Assembly: GCF_021538895.1 (NCBI RefSeq)
Contig: NZ_JADDRL010000050.1
Location: forward strand, 1-64,000
Length of the DNA: 64,000 nt
Direction: 5' to 3'
Source of the DNA: Streptomyces olivochromogenes
Lineage (GTDB): Bacteria; Actinomycetota; Actinomycetes; Streptomycetales; Streptomycetaceae
Position 1 is the stretch's first letter, and the number at the start of each line of letters is the position of its first letter. The position numbers and the translations under genes are program-made. Below are positions 28,237 to 35,532 of the stretch, one piece after another. The notes under the pieces are model-generated. The model was not told the DNA's origin, did no database searches, and saw only the letters and a list, made by a program, of their open reading frames with translations.

Positions 28237-29367
28237 ATGACTGAGACACCGCAGCGCACCCGCCCCCTCCGCGTCCTCGCCGCCATGTCCGGCGGCGTGG
28301 ACTCCGCCGTCGCCGCCGCCCGCGCGGCCGAGGCGGGCCACGACGTGACCGGCGTCCACCTCGCGCTCTCCGCGAACCCGCAGTCGTTCCGCACCGGCGC
28401 GCGGGGCTGCTGCACCATCGAGGACTCGCGCGACGCCCGCCGCGCCGCCGACGTCATCGGCATCCCGTTCTACGTCTGGGACCTCGCCGACCGTTTCCGC
28501 GAGGACGTCGTCGAGGACTTCATCGCCGAGTACGAGGCCGGCCGCACCCCCAACCCGTGCCTGCGCTGCAACGAGAAGATCAAGTTCGCCGCCCTGCTCG
28601 ACAAGGCGCTGGCCCTCGGCTTCGACGCCGTCTGCACCGGCCACTACGCCAAGGTGATCGTGAACGAGGACGGCACCCGGGAGCTGCACCGCGCCTCCGA
28701 CATGGCCAAGGACCAGTCGTACGTCCTCGGCGTCCTGGACGAGAAGCAGCTCGCGCACGCCCTGTTCCCGCTGGGCGACACGGTGACGACGAAGGACGAG
28801 ATCCGCGCGGAGGCCGAGCGCCGCGGCCTCGCGGTCGCGAAGAAGCCCGACTCGCACGACATCTGCTTCATCGCCGACGGCGACACCCAGGGCTTCCTCA
28901 CCTCCCGCCTCGGCAAGGCCGAGGGCGACATCGTCGACGAGTCCGGTGCCAAGGTCGGCTCGCACGAGGGCGCGTACGGCTTCACCATCGGCCAGCGCAA
29001 GGGGCTGCGCATCGGCACCCCGGCCGCCGACGGCAAGCCGCGCTACGTCCTCGACATCTCCCCGGTCGACAACACGGTGACCGTCGGCCCGGCCGCCGCC
29101 CTCGACGTCACCGCCCTCACCGCGATCAAGCCGCGCTGGTGCGGCGCGGCGCCCACCGGCCCCGGCACGTACACCGCGCAGCTGCGCGCGCACGGCGGCG
29201 AGACCGAGGTGACGGCCCGCCCCGTGGACGGCGAGCTGCGGGTGTCCTTCGCCGAGCCGGTCCGCGGCGTCGCCCCCGGCCAGGCGATCGTCCTGTACGA
29301 CGGCACGCGCGTGGTGGGCTCGGCGACGATCGCCTCGACGACCCGCGCGACGGCCGCGGCGGTCTAG
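28237..29367 (+). CDS. mnmA: tRNA-uridine 2-sulfurtransferase
   Basis: The 376-residue enzyme thiolates U34 of Lys, Glu and Gln tRNAs. The PP-loop motif AAMSGGVDS is at residues 15-23; catalytic cysteines are C108 in NPCLRCNEKIKF and C210 in SHDICFIADGD. ATG 28237 follows CTGGAGGGGTT. It belongs with the upstream cysteine desulfurase, the expected sulfur donor. The C-terminal domain (TIGQRKGLRIG, later beta-barrel) is complete. Its last four bases CTAG are shared with the stop of the convergent hydrolase. Confidence 0.96.
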   Translation: MTETPQRTRPLRVLAAMSGGVDSAVAAARAAEAGHDVTGVHLALSANPQSFRTGARGCCTIEDSRDARRAADVIGIPFYVWDLADRFREDVVEDFIAEYEAGRTPNPCLRCNEKIKFAALLDKALALGFDAVCTGHYAKVIVNEDGTRELHRASDMAKDQSYVLGVLDEKQLAHALFPLGDTVTTKDEIRAEAERRGLAVAKKPDSHDICFIADGDTQGFLTSRLGKAEGDIVDESGAKVGSHEGAYGFTIGQRKGLRIGTPAADGKPRYVLDISPVDNTVTVGPAAALDVTALTAIKPRWCGAAPTGPGTYTAQLRAHGGETEVTARPVDGELRVSFAEPVRGVAPGQAIVLYDGTRVVGSATIASTTRATAAAV

Positions 29368-30146
29368 GAGCCGGCGAAGAACTCCGCCAGCACCGGTGCG
29401 AGGACGTCCGGGTCCACCATGTGGGTCTGGTCCTCCAGGGTGCGGTACGAGCCCTCGGGTGCCGTCTCCGCCACCGCCCGGGTGGCCTCGCGCAGCCAGG
29501 CGGGGCTGGCCCCGCCCGCCACGGCCAGCACCGGGACGGTGATCGCGGCCAGCCGTTCCCGGGGCACCAGTCCGTCGCCCATCACGGCGTCGTCGTAGGC
29601 CAGGGTCGGCGCGATCGCCTCCATGTCGGCCCAGATGGGGGACTGACGGGCGCCCTGGATCATCGTCTCGGCCAGCCCGGTCAGCCGCAGGAAGTGCTCC
29701 ACGGCGTCGCCGCGCCGCCCCTGAGCGAGGGCCTCCGTCAGGTTCCGGGTGTACCGCGCGCGCTCCTCGGCGCCGCCCTCGTACACGGCGAACGGCGGCT
29801 CGTACACCGCCACCTGACGGACCGGCAGCCCGCTCGCCGCCGCGGTGAGCGCGAGCGCGCCGCCCGACGAGATGCCGTACAGGGCGGCGTCCCCGCCCGC
29901 CGCCTCGATCAGTGCCGCCAGGTCCTCGACCTCACGGGCCACGGCGTACGGCGGGGTGTCGCCGCTCGCGCCGCGGCCCCGGCGGTCGTACGGGACCACC
30001 GTGAAGCGGTCCGCGAGCCGCGCCGCCAGCGGGGCCACCGTGGCGCCCGTGGACATCGCGCCGCTCACGAGGACGACCGCGGGGCCCTGCCCGGTGCGTG
30101 CGTACGCGAGGGGCGTCCCGTCGCGCGAAGTGATCTGCTTGTCCAT
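29364..30146 (-). CDS. Alpha/beta hydrolase
   Basis: From ATG 30146 the product is 260 residues; GTG 30164 is an alternative. The fold is shown by PAVVLVSGAMSTGATVAPLA (oxyanion region), YDRRGRGASGDTPPY and the nucleophile elbow ALYGISSGGALAL (Ser in GISSG). An Asp-region DPDVLAP and a late His (DQTHMVDPD) complete the triad. No signal peptide. Substrate unknown; typical family members hydrolyse small esters or epoxides. It overlaps mnmA by four bases at the stop codons. Confidence 0.85.
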   Translation of the reverse strand: MDKQITSRDGTPLAYARTGQGPAVVLVSGAMSTGATVAPLAARLADRFTVVPYDRRGRGASGDTPPYAVAREVEDLAALIEAAGGDAALYGISSGGALALTAAASGLPVRQVAVYEPPFAVYEGGAEERARYTRNLTEALAQGRRGDAVEHFLRLTGLAETMIQGARQSPIWADMEAIAPTLAYDDAVMGDGLVPRERLAAITVPVLAVAGGASPAWLREATRAVAETAPEGSYRTLEDQTHMVDPDVLAPVLAEFFAGS

Positions 30147-30183
30147 GCTTGTGGAGACTGCCACCGCCCGGGCGGCTCGTCGG

Positions 30184-30507
30184 TTACGACACTTCTACTT
30201 CGTAGAAGCAGAAGTGTCCCTTGATCCGGGCGACCCCGTCCTTGGGCTCGGGATAGGCCCATACGAGGTCCTTGGCGTCCGGCAGGGACCAGTAGGACGC
30301 CGTGCCCTTGAAGGGGCAGTAGGTGTGGGTGTCGGAGGGCGTGAGGAGGTCGAGGCGCACGTCCTCGCCGGGGATGTAGTACCGCGGGGGACAGCCGGTC
30401 TCGCGCAGTACCAGCGGGCGGCTGGACTCCGCCAGCACCTGCTCCCCGTGCACCACGCGCACGCGCTGCTCGCCCTGTTCGATGGTGATCGTGTGTCCTT
30501 CGGCCAT
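30184..30507 (-). CDS. DUF427 domain protein
   Basis: ATG 30507 gives 107 residues, which is the usual size of this family. The beta-rich pattern VRVVHGEQVLAESSRPLVLRE and the conserved CPPRYYIPGEDVRLDLL, with CPFKGTASYWSL and VWAYPEP, identify DUF427. The Cys-Pro-Phe-Lys-Gly-X-Ala motif is invariant in the family, whose function is unknown. The gene stands between a hydrolase and the decayed LOG gene. Confidence 0.9.
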   Translation of the reverse strand: MAEGHTITIEQGEQRVRVVHGEQVLAESSRPLVLRETGCPPRYYIPGEDVRLDLLTPSDTHTYCPFKGTASYWSLPDAKDLVWAYPEPKDGVARIKGHFCFYEVEVS

Positions 30508-30655
30508 ACATCGAACAGCACCCGCGGGCCCGTGGTTCTTCCCGCCTAGGCCGGCTCCATGCGAATCTGCGTCTTCCTCTCCGCCGCCGACCTCGACGAC
30601 CGCTACACACGACCCGCGCGCGAGTTCGCGCGACTGATCGGCAAGGGCGGTCACA

Positions 30656-30692
30656 CTCCCCCACTGCCTTAAGGGCGTGGGGGCACCCCCAG
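30656..30692 (+). repeat. Short GC-rich palindromic repeat, copy 1
   Basis: A 37-bp element beginning CTCCCCCACTGCC and ending GCGTGGGGGCACCCCCA interrupts the LOG-family gene between the codons for GGHT and WGG. It contains CCCCCAC and GTGGGGG arms that can form a hairpin. Confidence 0.75.
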
Positions 30693-30745
30693 GTGGGGCG
30701 GGTACGACGTGGGGCTGATGAAGGCGGTCGCCGCGGACCTCGCCA

Positions 30746-30782
30746 TGGGGGTTCCCCCACGCCTTTGGGGCAGTGGGGGAGC
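30746..30782 (-). repeat. Short GC-rich palindromic repeat, copy 2 (inverted)
   Basis: On the minus strand this element reads GCTCCCCCACTGCC...GGCGTGGGGGAACCCCCA, matching copy 1 at all but about four or five positions. It lies in the opposite orientation, about 54 bp away. Confidence 0.75.
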
Positions 30783-30947
30783 AAGAAGCGGCTGCCGGCT
30801 TCTACGACGGCCTGAAGCAGCAGTTCCGTCGTATGGAGGCCGAGGGCTTCCTGCCCCGCCCGCTGAGCGACCTGGTGTTCTTCGCGTAGGAGCCCGCGGG
30901 GGCGCTCGCCCACCCGGAGGAGCGTCTGGGCGTCGAATGATGCGAGC

Positions 30948-31646
30948 ATGGCGGGCATGGCTCTTCATGTGATCACCGGGGCGGGCTCCGGCATCGGCGC
31001 GGCGGTCGCCCGCCGTCTGCACGCGCGCGGGGACGAACTCGTGCTGCACGCACGCGACGCGGGCCGCGCGAAGGAACTGGCGGGGGAGTTCCCCGGCGCC
31101 CGCACGCTGGTCGGCGACCTCTCGGACCCGGACAAGCTCTCCTGGGCCTTTTCCCACCAGACGCTCCCGGACCGCGTGGACTCGCTGCTGCACATCGCCG
31201 GGGTCGTCGACCTCGGTCCGGTCGGCGAGCTGACCCCCAAGTCCTGGCGCCACCAGCTCAACGTCAACCTCGTCGCCCCCGCCGAGCTCACCCGCCACTT
31301 CCTGCCGCAACTGCGCGCCGCGCGCGGCCACGTGGTCTTCGTGAACTCCGGCGCGGGCCTGAGCGCCCACGCCGGCTGGTCCGCGTACGCCGCCTCCAAG
31401 CACGGTCTGAAGGCCCTGGCCGACTCCCTGCGCCAGGAGGAGCACGACAACGGCGTCCGCGTCACCTCCGTCTACCCCGGCCGCACCGCGAGCCCGATGC
31501 AGGCCAAGGTCCACCAGCAGGAGGGCAAGGAGTACGACCCCGAGCGGTGGATCGACCCCGAGTCGGTGGCGACGACCGTCCTGATGGCCATCGACCTGCC
31601 GAGGGACGCGGAGGTCAACGACCTGACGGTCCGCCCCGGGCGATGA
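30948..31646 (+). CDS. Short-chain dehydrogenase/reductase
   Basis: The 232-residue protein starts at ATG 30948 (or 30957). The nucleotide-binding motif is TGAGSGIG (about residues 10-17) and the active site is SGAGLSAHAGWSAYAASKHG, giving Ser, Tyr and Lys in YxxxK. LHARDAGR after beta 2 hints at NADPH preference. Such enzymes oxidise or reduce small alcohols, sugars or ketones; substrate unknown. It overlaps the next gene by four bases (ATGA), so they form a coupled pair that ends in a MetE-like gene. Confidence 0.92.
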   Translation: MAGMALHVITGAGSGIGAAVARRLHARGDELVLHARDAGRAKELAGEFPGARTLVGDLSDPDKLSWAFSHQTLPDRVDSLLHIAGVVDLGPVGELTPKSWRHQLNVNLVAPAELTRHFLPQLRAARGHVVFVNSGAGLSAHAGWSAYAASKHGLKALADSLRQEEHDNGVRVTSVYPGRTASPMQAKVHQQEGKEYDPERWIDPESVATTVLMAIDLPRDAEVNDLTVRPGR

Positions 31647-32062
31647 GAGCGTCCGCCGACGAGGTCCGGGCCTGGCTGGACGAGGTCTGGGACCGCACCG
31701 AGGCCGCGCTGATCCTGCGGGGCGGCGACGACGCCGGGCCGCTCGGCCGCCGTCCCGTGTTGGCCGAGATCTACGACGACGACGTCCTCGCGGAGTTGCG
31801 CGTCCTGACCACGACCGGCGACTTCACGGGCGACATCTGCCGCTGTCACGGCAGCCTGACCGTCGGCCTGCTGGACGCCCGGGGCGACTTCCTCGGCGGC
31901 GGCAGCCTGCACGGGGAGACCGACGTCTCCTGGGAACCCCGCCGCTTCCGCAACAACCTCGCGGTCGCCGACCCGGCCGGGCTGCTCGCGTTCCTGGAAC
32001 GGCACGTGGCCTACCCGTTGAAGCCACCCCCGGTCGGTTACATAGGCTTCCGGGGTGAGTGA
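31643..32062 (+). CDS. Conserved protein of unknown function (139 aa)
   Basis: ATG 31643 overlaps the SDR stop (ATGA) and its own end overlaps the following GTG by 8 bp, so it is tightly coupled in the operon. The product is acidic and soluble. A CRCHGSLTVGLLDARGDFLG segment near the middle contains Cys-Arg-Cys-His, a possible metal site, followed by SWEPRRFRNNLAVADPAGL. I do not recognise the family. Being translationally coupled to an SDR and a zinc-dependent methyltransferase suggests a shared pathway but not which one. Confidence 0.7.
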   Translation: MRASADEVRAWLDEVWDRTEAALILRGGDDAGPLGRRPVLAEIYDDDVLAELRVLTTTGDFTGDICRCHGSLTVGLLDARGDFLGGGSLHGETDVSWEPRRFRNNLAVADPAGLLAFLERHVAYPLKPPPVGYIGFRGE

Positions 32063-33062
32063 AAACAGCCAGTTCAGGTTCGGCGCCGCCACCGGTGTCG
32101 GGTCCATGCCCGGCGGGGACGCCCGGGAGGCCGTCAAGACCGTCACCGGCAGCTTCGAGGACTTCCCGTTCCTGCCGGAACTGCCCGGCCGGGGGCCCGG
32201 CGCCGACATGATCGGGCGGACCGCCGGGATGCTCGTGGAGCTGTACGCGCGCGTGGAGCCCAGCGGCTGGCGGCTCGGCGACCGGCCGGGCCGTGACACC
32301 AAGCGGGCCCGCTCCTGGCTGGGCGAGGACCTCGACGCCCTGGAGGAGTTCACCCAGGGGTACGAGGGCCCGCTCAAGGTGCAGGCGGTGGGGCCCTGGA
32401 CGCTGGCCGCCGCCGTCGAGCTGAGGAACGGCGAGTCCGTCCTCTCCGACGCCGGCGCCTGCCGCGACCTGGCCGCCTCCCTCGCCGAGGGGCTGCGGCT
32501 GCATCTGGCCGAGCTGCGCCGCCGCATCCCCGGCGCGGAGCTCGTCCTCCAGCTCGACGAGCCCTCGCTCACCGCCGTCCTGCGCGGCCAGGTCAGGACC
32601 GCCAGCGGCTACCGCACCCACCGCGCCGTGGACCGGCAGGTCGTCGAGGCCGCCCTGCGGGACCTCGTCGCCGCGCACGCCGACGGCCCGGTCGTCGTGC
32701 ACTCCTGCGCCCCGGACGTCCCGTTCGCGCTGCTGCGCCGGGCGGGCGCCGCCGCGGTCTCCTTCGACTTCTCGCTCCTCACCGAGCGTGACGACGACGC
32801 GATCGGTGAGGCCGTGGAAGGAGGGACGCGGCTGTTCGCCGGTGTCGTGCCGACCACGGAGGGCCCGTTGTCGGACCCGGCCGGTAGCGTCATGGGTGTC
32901 AGGACGCTGTGGCGCAGGCTGGGGCTGCATCCGGGGCTACTCGCGGAGGCGGTCACCGTCACCCCGGCATGCGGACTCGCGGGCGCTTCCCCCGCGTACG
33001 CGCGCCGGGTTCTCGCGCACTGCGCCCGGGCGGCGAGATCCCTCGCGGACAACCCTGAGTGA
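32055..33062 (+). CDS. MetE C-terminal-like cobalamin-independent methionine synthase domain protein
   Basis: GTG 32055 gives 335 residues, corresponding to the catalytic C-terminal half of MetE only. The expected zinc ligands can be seen: VVVHSCAPDVPFALL (His and Cys of HxC) and TPACGLAGASPAYARR (final Cys). The start FGAATGVGSMPGGDAREAVK is typical of these MetE-C-like archaeal/actinobacterial enzymes. The likely reaction is methyl transfer to a thiol, possibly homocysteine with a dedicated methyl donor, but it lacks the MetE N-terminal folate domain. It is last in an overlapping three-gene series. Confidence 0.85.
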   Translation: MSENSQFRFGAATGVGSMPGGDAREAVKTVTGSFEDFPFLPELPGRGPGADMIGRTAGMLVELYARVEPSGWRLGDRPGRDTKRARSWLGEDLDALEEFTQGYEGPLKVQAVGPWTLAAAVELRNGESVLSDAGACRDLAASLAEGLRLHLAELRRRIPGAELVLQLDEPSLTAVLRGQVRTASGYRTHRAVDRQVVEAALRDLVAAHADGPVVVHSCAPDVPFALLRRAGAAAVSFDFSLLTERDDDAIGEAVEGGTRLFAGVVPTTEGPLSDPAGSVMGVRTLWRRLGLHPGLLAEAVTVTPACGLAGASPAYARRVLAHCARAARSLADNPE

Positions 33063-33077
33063 CGGGAGGACCACACG

Positions 33078-35273
33078 GTGGCCGGCGACAAGCAGCAAGC
33101 GGAGACAGCGGTGCCCGCCGAGGCACGGGAGCAGCACGCGCGGCTCGCCGAGCAGATCGAGGAGCACCGCTTCCGGTACTACGTGAAGGACGCTCCCGTC
33201 GTCAGCGACGCGGAGTTCGACCGACTCCTGCGCTCGCTCGAGGCGCTGGAGGAGGAGTACCCCGAGCTGCGCACGCCCGACTCGCCGACCCAGAAGGTCG
33301 CCGGGGCGTACAAGACGGAGTTCACCTCGGTCGAGCACCGCGAGCGGATGCTGTCCCTGGACAACACCTTCAACGACGACGACCTCGCCGCCTGGGCCGA
33401 TCGCATCGCCCGCGAACTCGGCGACCAGGAGTACCACTTCCTGTGCGAGCTGAAGGTCGACGGCCTCGCGGTCAACCTCACCTACGAGCACGGCCGTCTC
33501 ACGCGCGCGGCCACCCGCGGCGACGGCCGCACCGGCGAGGACATCACGCCCAACGTCCGCACGATCGCGGAGATCCCGGACCGGCTGCACGGCGACCACG
33601 TCCCCGACCTCGTGGAGATCCGCGGCGAGGTCTACTTCCCGATGGCGAAGTTCGCGGAGCTCAACGAGCGCCTGGTGGCGGCCGGCGACAAGCCGTTCGC
33701 CAACCCGCGCAACGCGGCGGCCGGTTCGCTGCGCCAGAAGGACCCGCGCGTCACCGCCACCCGCCCGCTGCACATGGTCGTCCACGGCATCGGCGCCCTG
33801 GAGGGCTACACGGGCCTCACCCGTCTCTCCCAGGCCTACGACCTGCTGGGGACCTGGGGCCTGCCCACCTCCCCGCACAACCGGGTGGTCGACGACCTCG
33901 ACGGCGTACGGGAGTTCATCGCGTACTACGGCGAGCACCGCCACTCCGTGGAGCACGAGATCGACGGCGTGGTCGTCAAGCTCGACGAGATCCGCCTCCA
34001 GGGCCGCCTCGGCTCCACGGCGCGCGCGCCGCGCTGGGCCATCGCGTACAAGTACGCGCCGGAGGAGGTCAACACCAAGCTGATCGACATCAAGGTCGGC
34101 GTCGGCCGCACCGGCCGTGTCACGCCGTACGCCCAGGTCCAGCCGGTCCATGTCGCGGGCAGCGAGGTCGAGTTCGCCACGCTGCACAACCAGGAGGTGG
34201 TCAAGGCCAAGGGCGTGCTCATCGGCGACACCGTGGTGATCCGCAAGGCCGGTGACGTCATCCCGGAGATCCTCGGTCCGGTGGTCGACCTGCGCGACGG
34301 CGGCGAGCGCGCGTTCGTGATGCCGGCCGAGTGCCCCGAGTGCGGGACGGCGCTGCGGCCCATGAAGGAGGGCGACATCGACCTCCGCTGCCCCAACGCC
34401 CGCACCTGCCCGGCCCAGTTGCGCGAGCGCGTGTCCTACCTCGCGGGCCGCGAGGCCCTGGACATCGAGCACTTCGGCGACGTGGCGGCCGCCGCGCTCA
34501 CCCGCCCGCTGGAGCCGGCCGAACCGCCGCTGGTCGACGAGGGCGACCTGTTCGACCTGACGGTGGACAAGCTGCTGCCCATCAAGGCGTACGTCCGCGA
34601 CCCGGACAGCGGCCTGCCCAAGCGGGACCCCGTCACGGGCGAGGCGAAGATCGCCACGGTCTTCGCCAACCAGAAGGGCGAGCCGAAGAAGAACACCCTG
34701 GCCCTGCTGGAGAACATCGAGGCGGCCAAACTGCGCCCGCTGGCCCGCTTCCTCAACGGCCTCTCCATCCGGCACGTGGGTCCGGTGGCGGCGCAGGCCC
34801 TGGCCCGCGAGTTCCGCTCCATCGACCGTATCGAACAGGCGACCGAGCAGGAGTTGGCGAGCGCCGACGGTGTGGGGGACATCATCGCCGCCGCCCTCAA
34901 GGAGTGGTTCGCCGAGGACTGGCACCGCGAGATCGTCCGCAAGTGGAAGGCCGCCGGAGTTCCCCTGGAGGACGAGGTGTCCGCGGAGGACGAAGGACCT
35001 CGTCCACTGGAAGGGCTTACTGTCGTCGTCACCGGAACTCTGGAGCACTTCACCCGCGATGGCGCCAAGGAGGCGCTGCAGAGTCGCGGAGCGAAAGTGA
35101 CCGGCTCGGTGTCGAAAAAGACATCTTTCGTCGTTGTAGGTGACAACCCGGGATCAAAGTACGACAAGGCAATGCAGCTCAAAGTGCCTGTTCTGGACGA
35201 GGACGGCTTCGGCGTCCTGTTGGAACAGGGACCGGAAGCGGCGGCCGAAGTCGCGCTTTCGGCCGAGGAGTAG
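33078..35273 (+). CDS. ligA: NAD-dependent DNA ligase
   Basis: The 731-residue enzyme seals nicks in replication and repair. The adenylated lysine is K126 in ELKVDGLAV. After the OB fold come a four-cysteine zinc finger (CPECGTAL ... CPNARTCPAQL, about 417-440), HhH repeats with GLSIRHVGPVAAQAL and LASADGVGDIIAAAL, and a C-terminal BRCT domain (LEGLTVVVTGTLEHFTRDG). GTG 33078 follows GGGAGGA. It begins 15 bp after the MetE-like gene, so read-through from that operon is possible. Confidence 0.97.
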   Translation: MAGDKQQAETAVPAEAREQHARLAEQIEEHRFRYYVKDAPVVSDAEFDRLLRSLEALEEEYPELRTPDSPTQKVAGAYKTEFTSVEHRERMLSLDNTFNDDDLAAWADRIARELGDQEYHFLCELKVDGLAVNLTYEHGRLTRAATRGDGRTGEDITPNVRTIAEIPDRLHGDHVPDLVEIRGEVYFPMAKFAELNERLVAAGDKPFANPRNAAAGSLRQKDPRVTATRPLHMVVHGIGALEGYTGLTRLSQAYDLLGTWGLPTSPHNRVVDDLDGVREFIAYYGEHRHSVEHEIDGVVVKLDEIRLQGRLGSTARAPRWAIAYKYAPEEVNTKLIDIKVGVGRTGRVTPYAQVQPVHVAGSEVEFATLHNQEVVKAKGVLIGDTVVIRKAGDVIPEILGPVVDLRDGGERAFVMPAECPECGTALRPMKEGDIDLRCPNARTCPAQLRERVSYLAGREALDIEHFGDVAAAALTRPLEPAEPPLVDEGDLFDLTVDKLLPIKAYVRDPDSGLPKRDPVTGEAKIATVFANQKGEPKKNTLALLENIEAAKLRPLARFLNGLSIRHVGPVAAQALAREFRSIDRIEQATEQELASADGVGDIIAAALKEWFAEDWHREIVRKWKAAGVPLEDEVSAEDEGPRPLEGLTVVVTGTLEHFTRDGAKEALQSRGAKVTGSVSKKTSFVVVGDNPGSKYDKAMQLKVPVLDEDGFGVLLEQGPEAAAEVALSAEE

Positions 35274-35283
35274 CGGTTGAAGG

Positions 35284-35321
35284 CCACCCGATCGGCGCAT
35301 ATCAGATGCATACGGGTGGCT
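35284..35321 (+). terminator. Weak hairpin after ligA
   Basis: GCCACCCG (35284-35291) and CGGGTGGC (35314-35321) pair perfectly across a 22-base loop, 10 bp after the ligA stop. There is no U tract. Confidence 0.4.
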
Positions 35322-35532
35322 GGGGCGCATTCGGGCAACCGTCGACGACCGCTGCCCGTGAATGCCTTCTGCGGCCTACTGTTGAGATGTGCGCCTGCCG
35401 TGCCCAGCTGCGGTCGGGGCATCCCCGTGCTCGCGCGGAGTGCGGGGAAGGGTTTTCCAACGCGGAGCCGTTGAGGGTCGTCGGGCATCGGACCGCGTGG
35501 CGTGGGCACCGCCGGCTGTGAGAGGGACGGGA

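Larger units (their letters stand above)
30559..30940 (+). pseudogene. Decayed LOG-family (TIGR00730) gene with two inverted repeat insertions
   Basis: Three fragments of a LOG-family Rossmann-fold protein lie in order. Fragment one (30559-30655, MRICVFLSAADLDDRY...KGGHT) breaks at a short repeat and stops at TAA 30670. Fragment two (about 30693-30744) reads WGGYDVGLMKAVAADLA. Fragment three starts near 30796 with AGFYDGLKQQFRRMEAEG and runs through LVFFA, an in-frame TAG at 30887-30889, then EPAGALAHPEERLGVE before TGA at 30938. Intact members are about 180 residues and contain a PGGxGTxxE motif in the middle; that entire region, about 110 codons, is missing. Intact LOG proteins are cytokinin-type phosphoribohydrolases, so this activity has been lost here. 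Confidence 0.85.
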
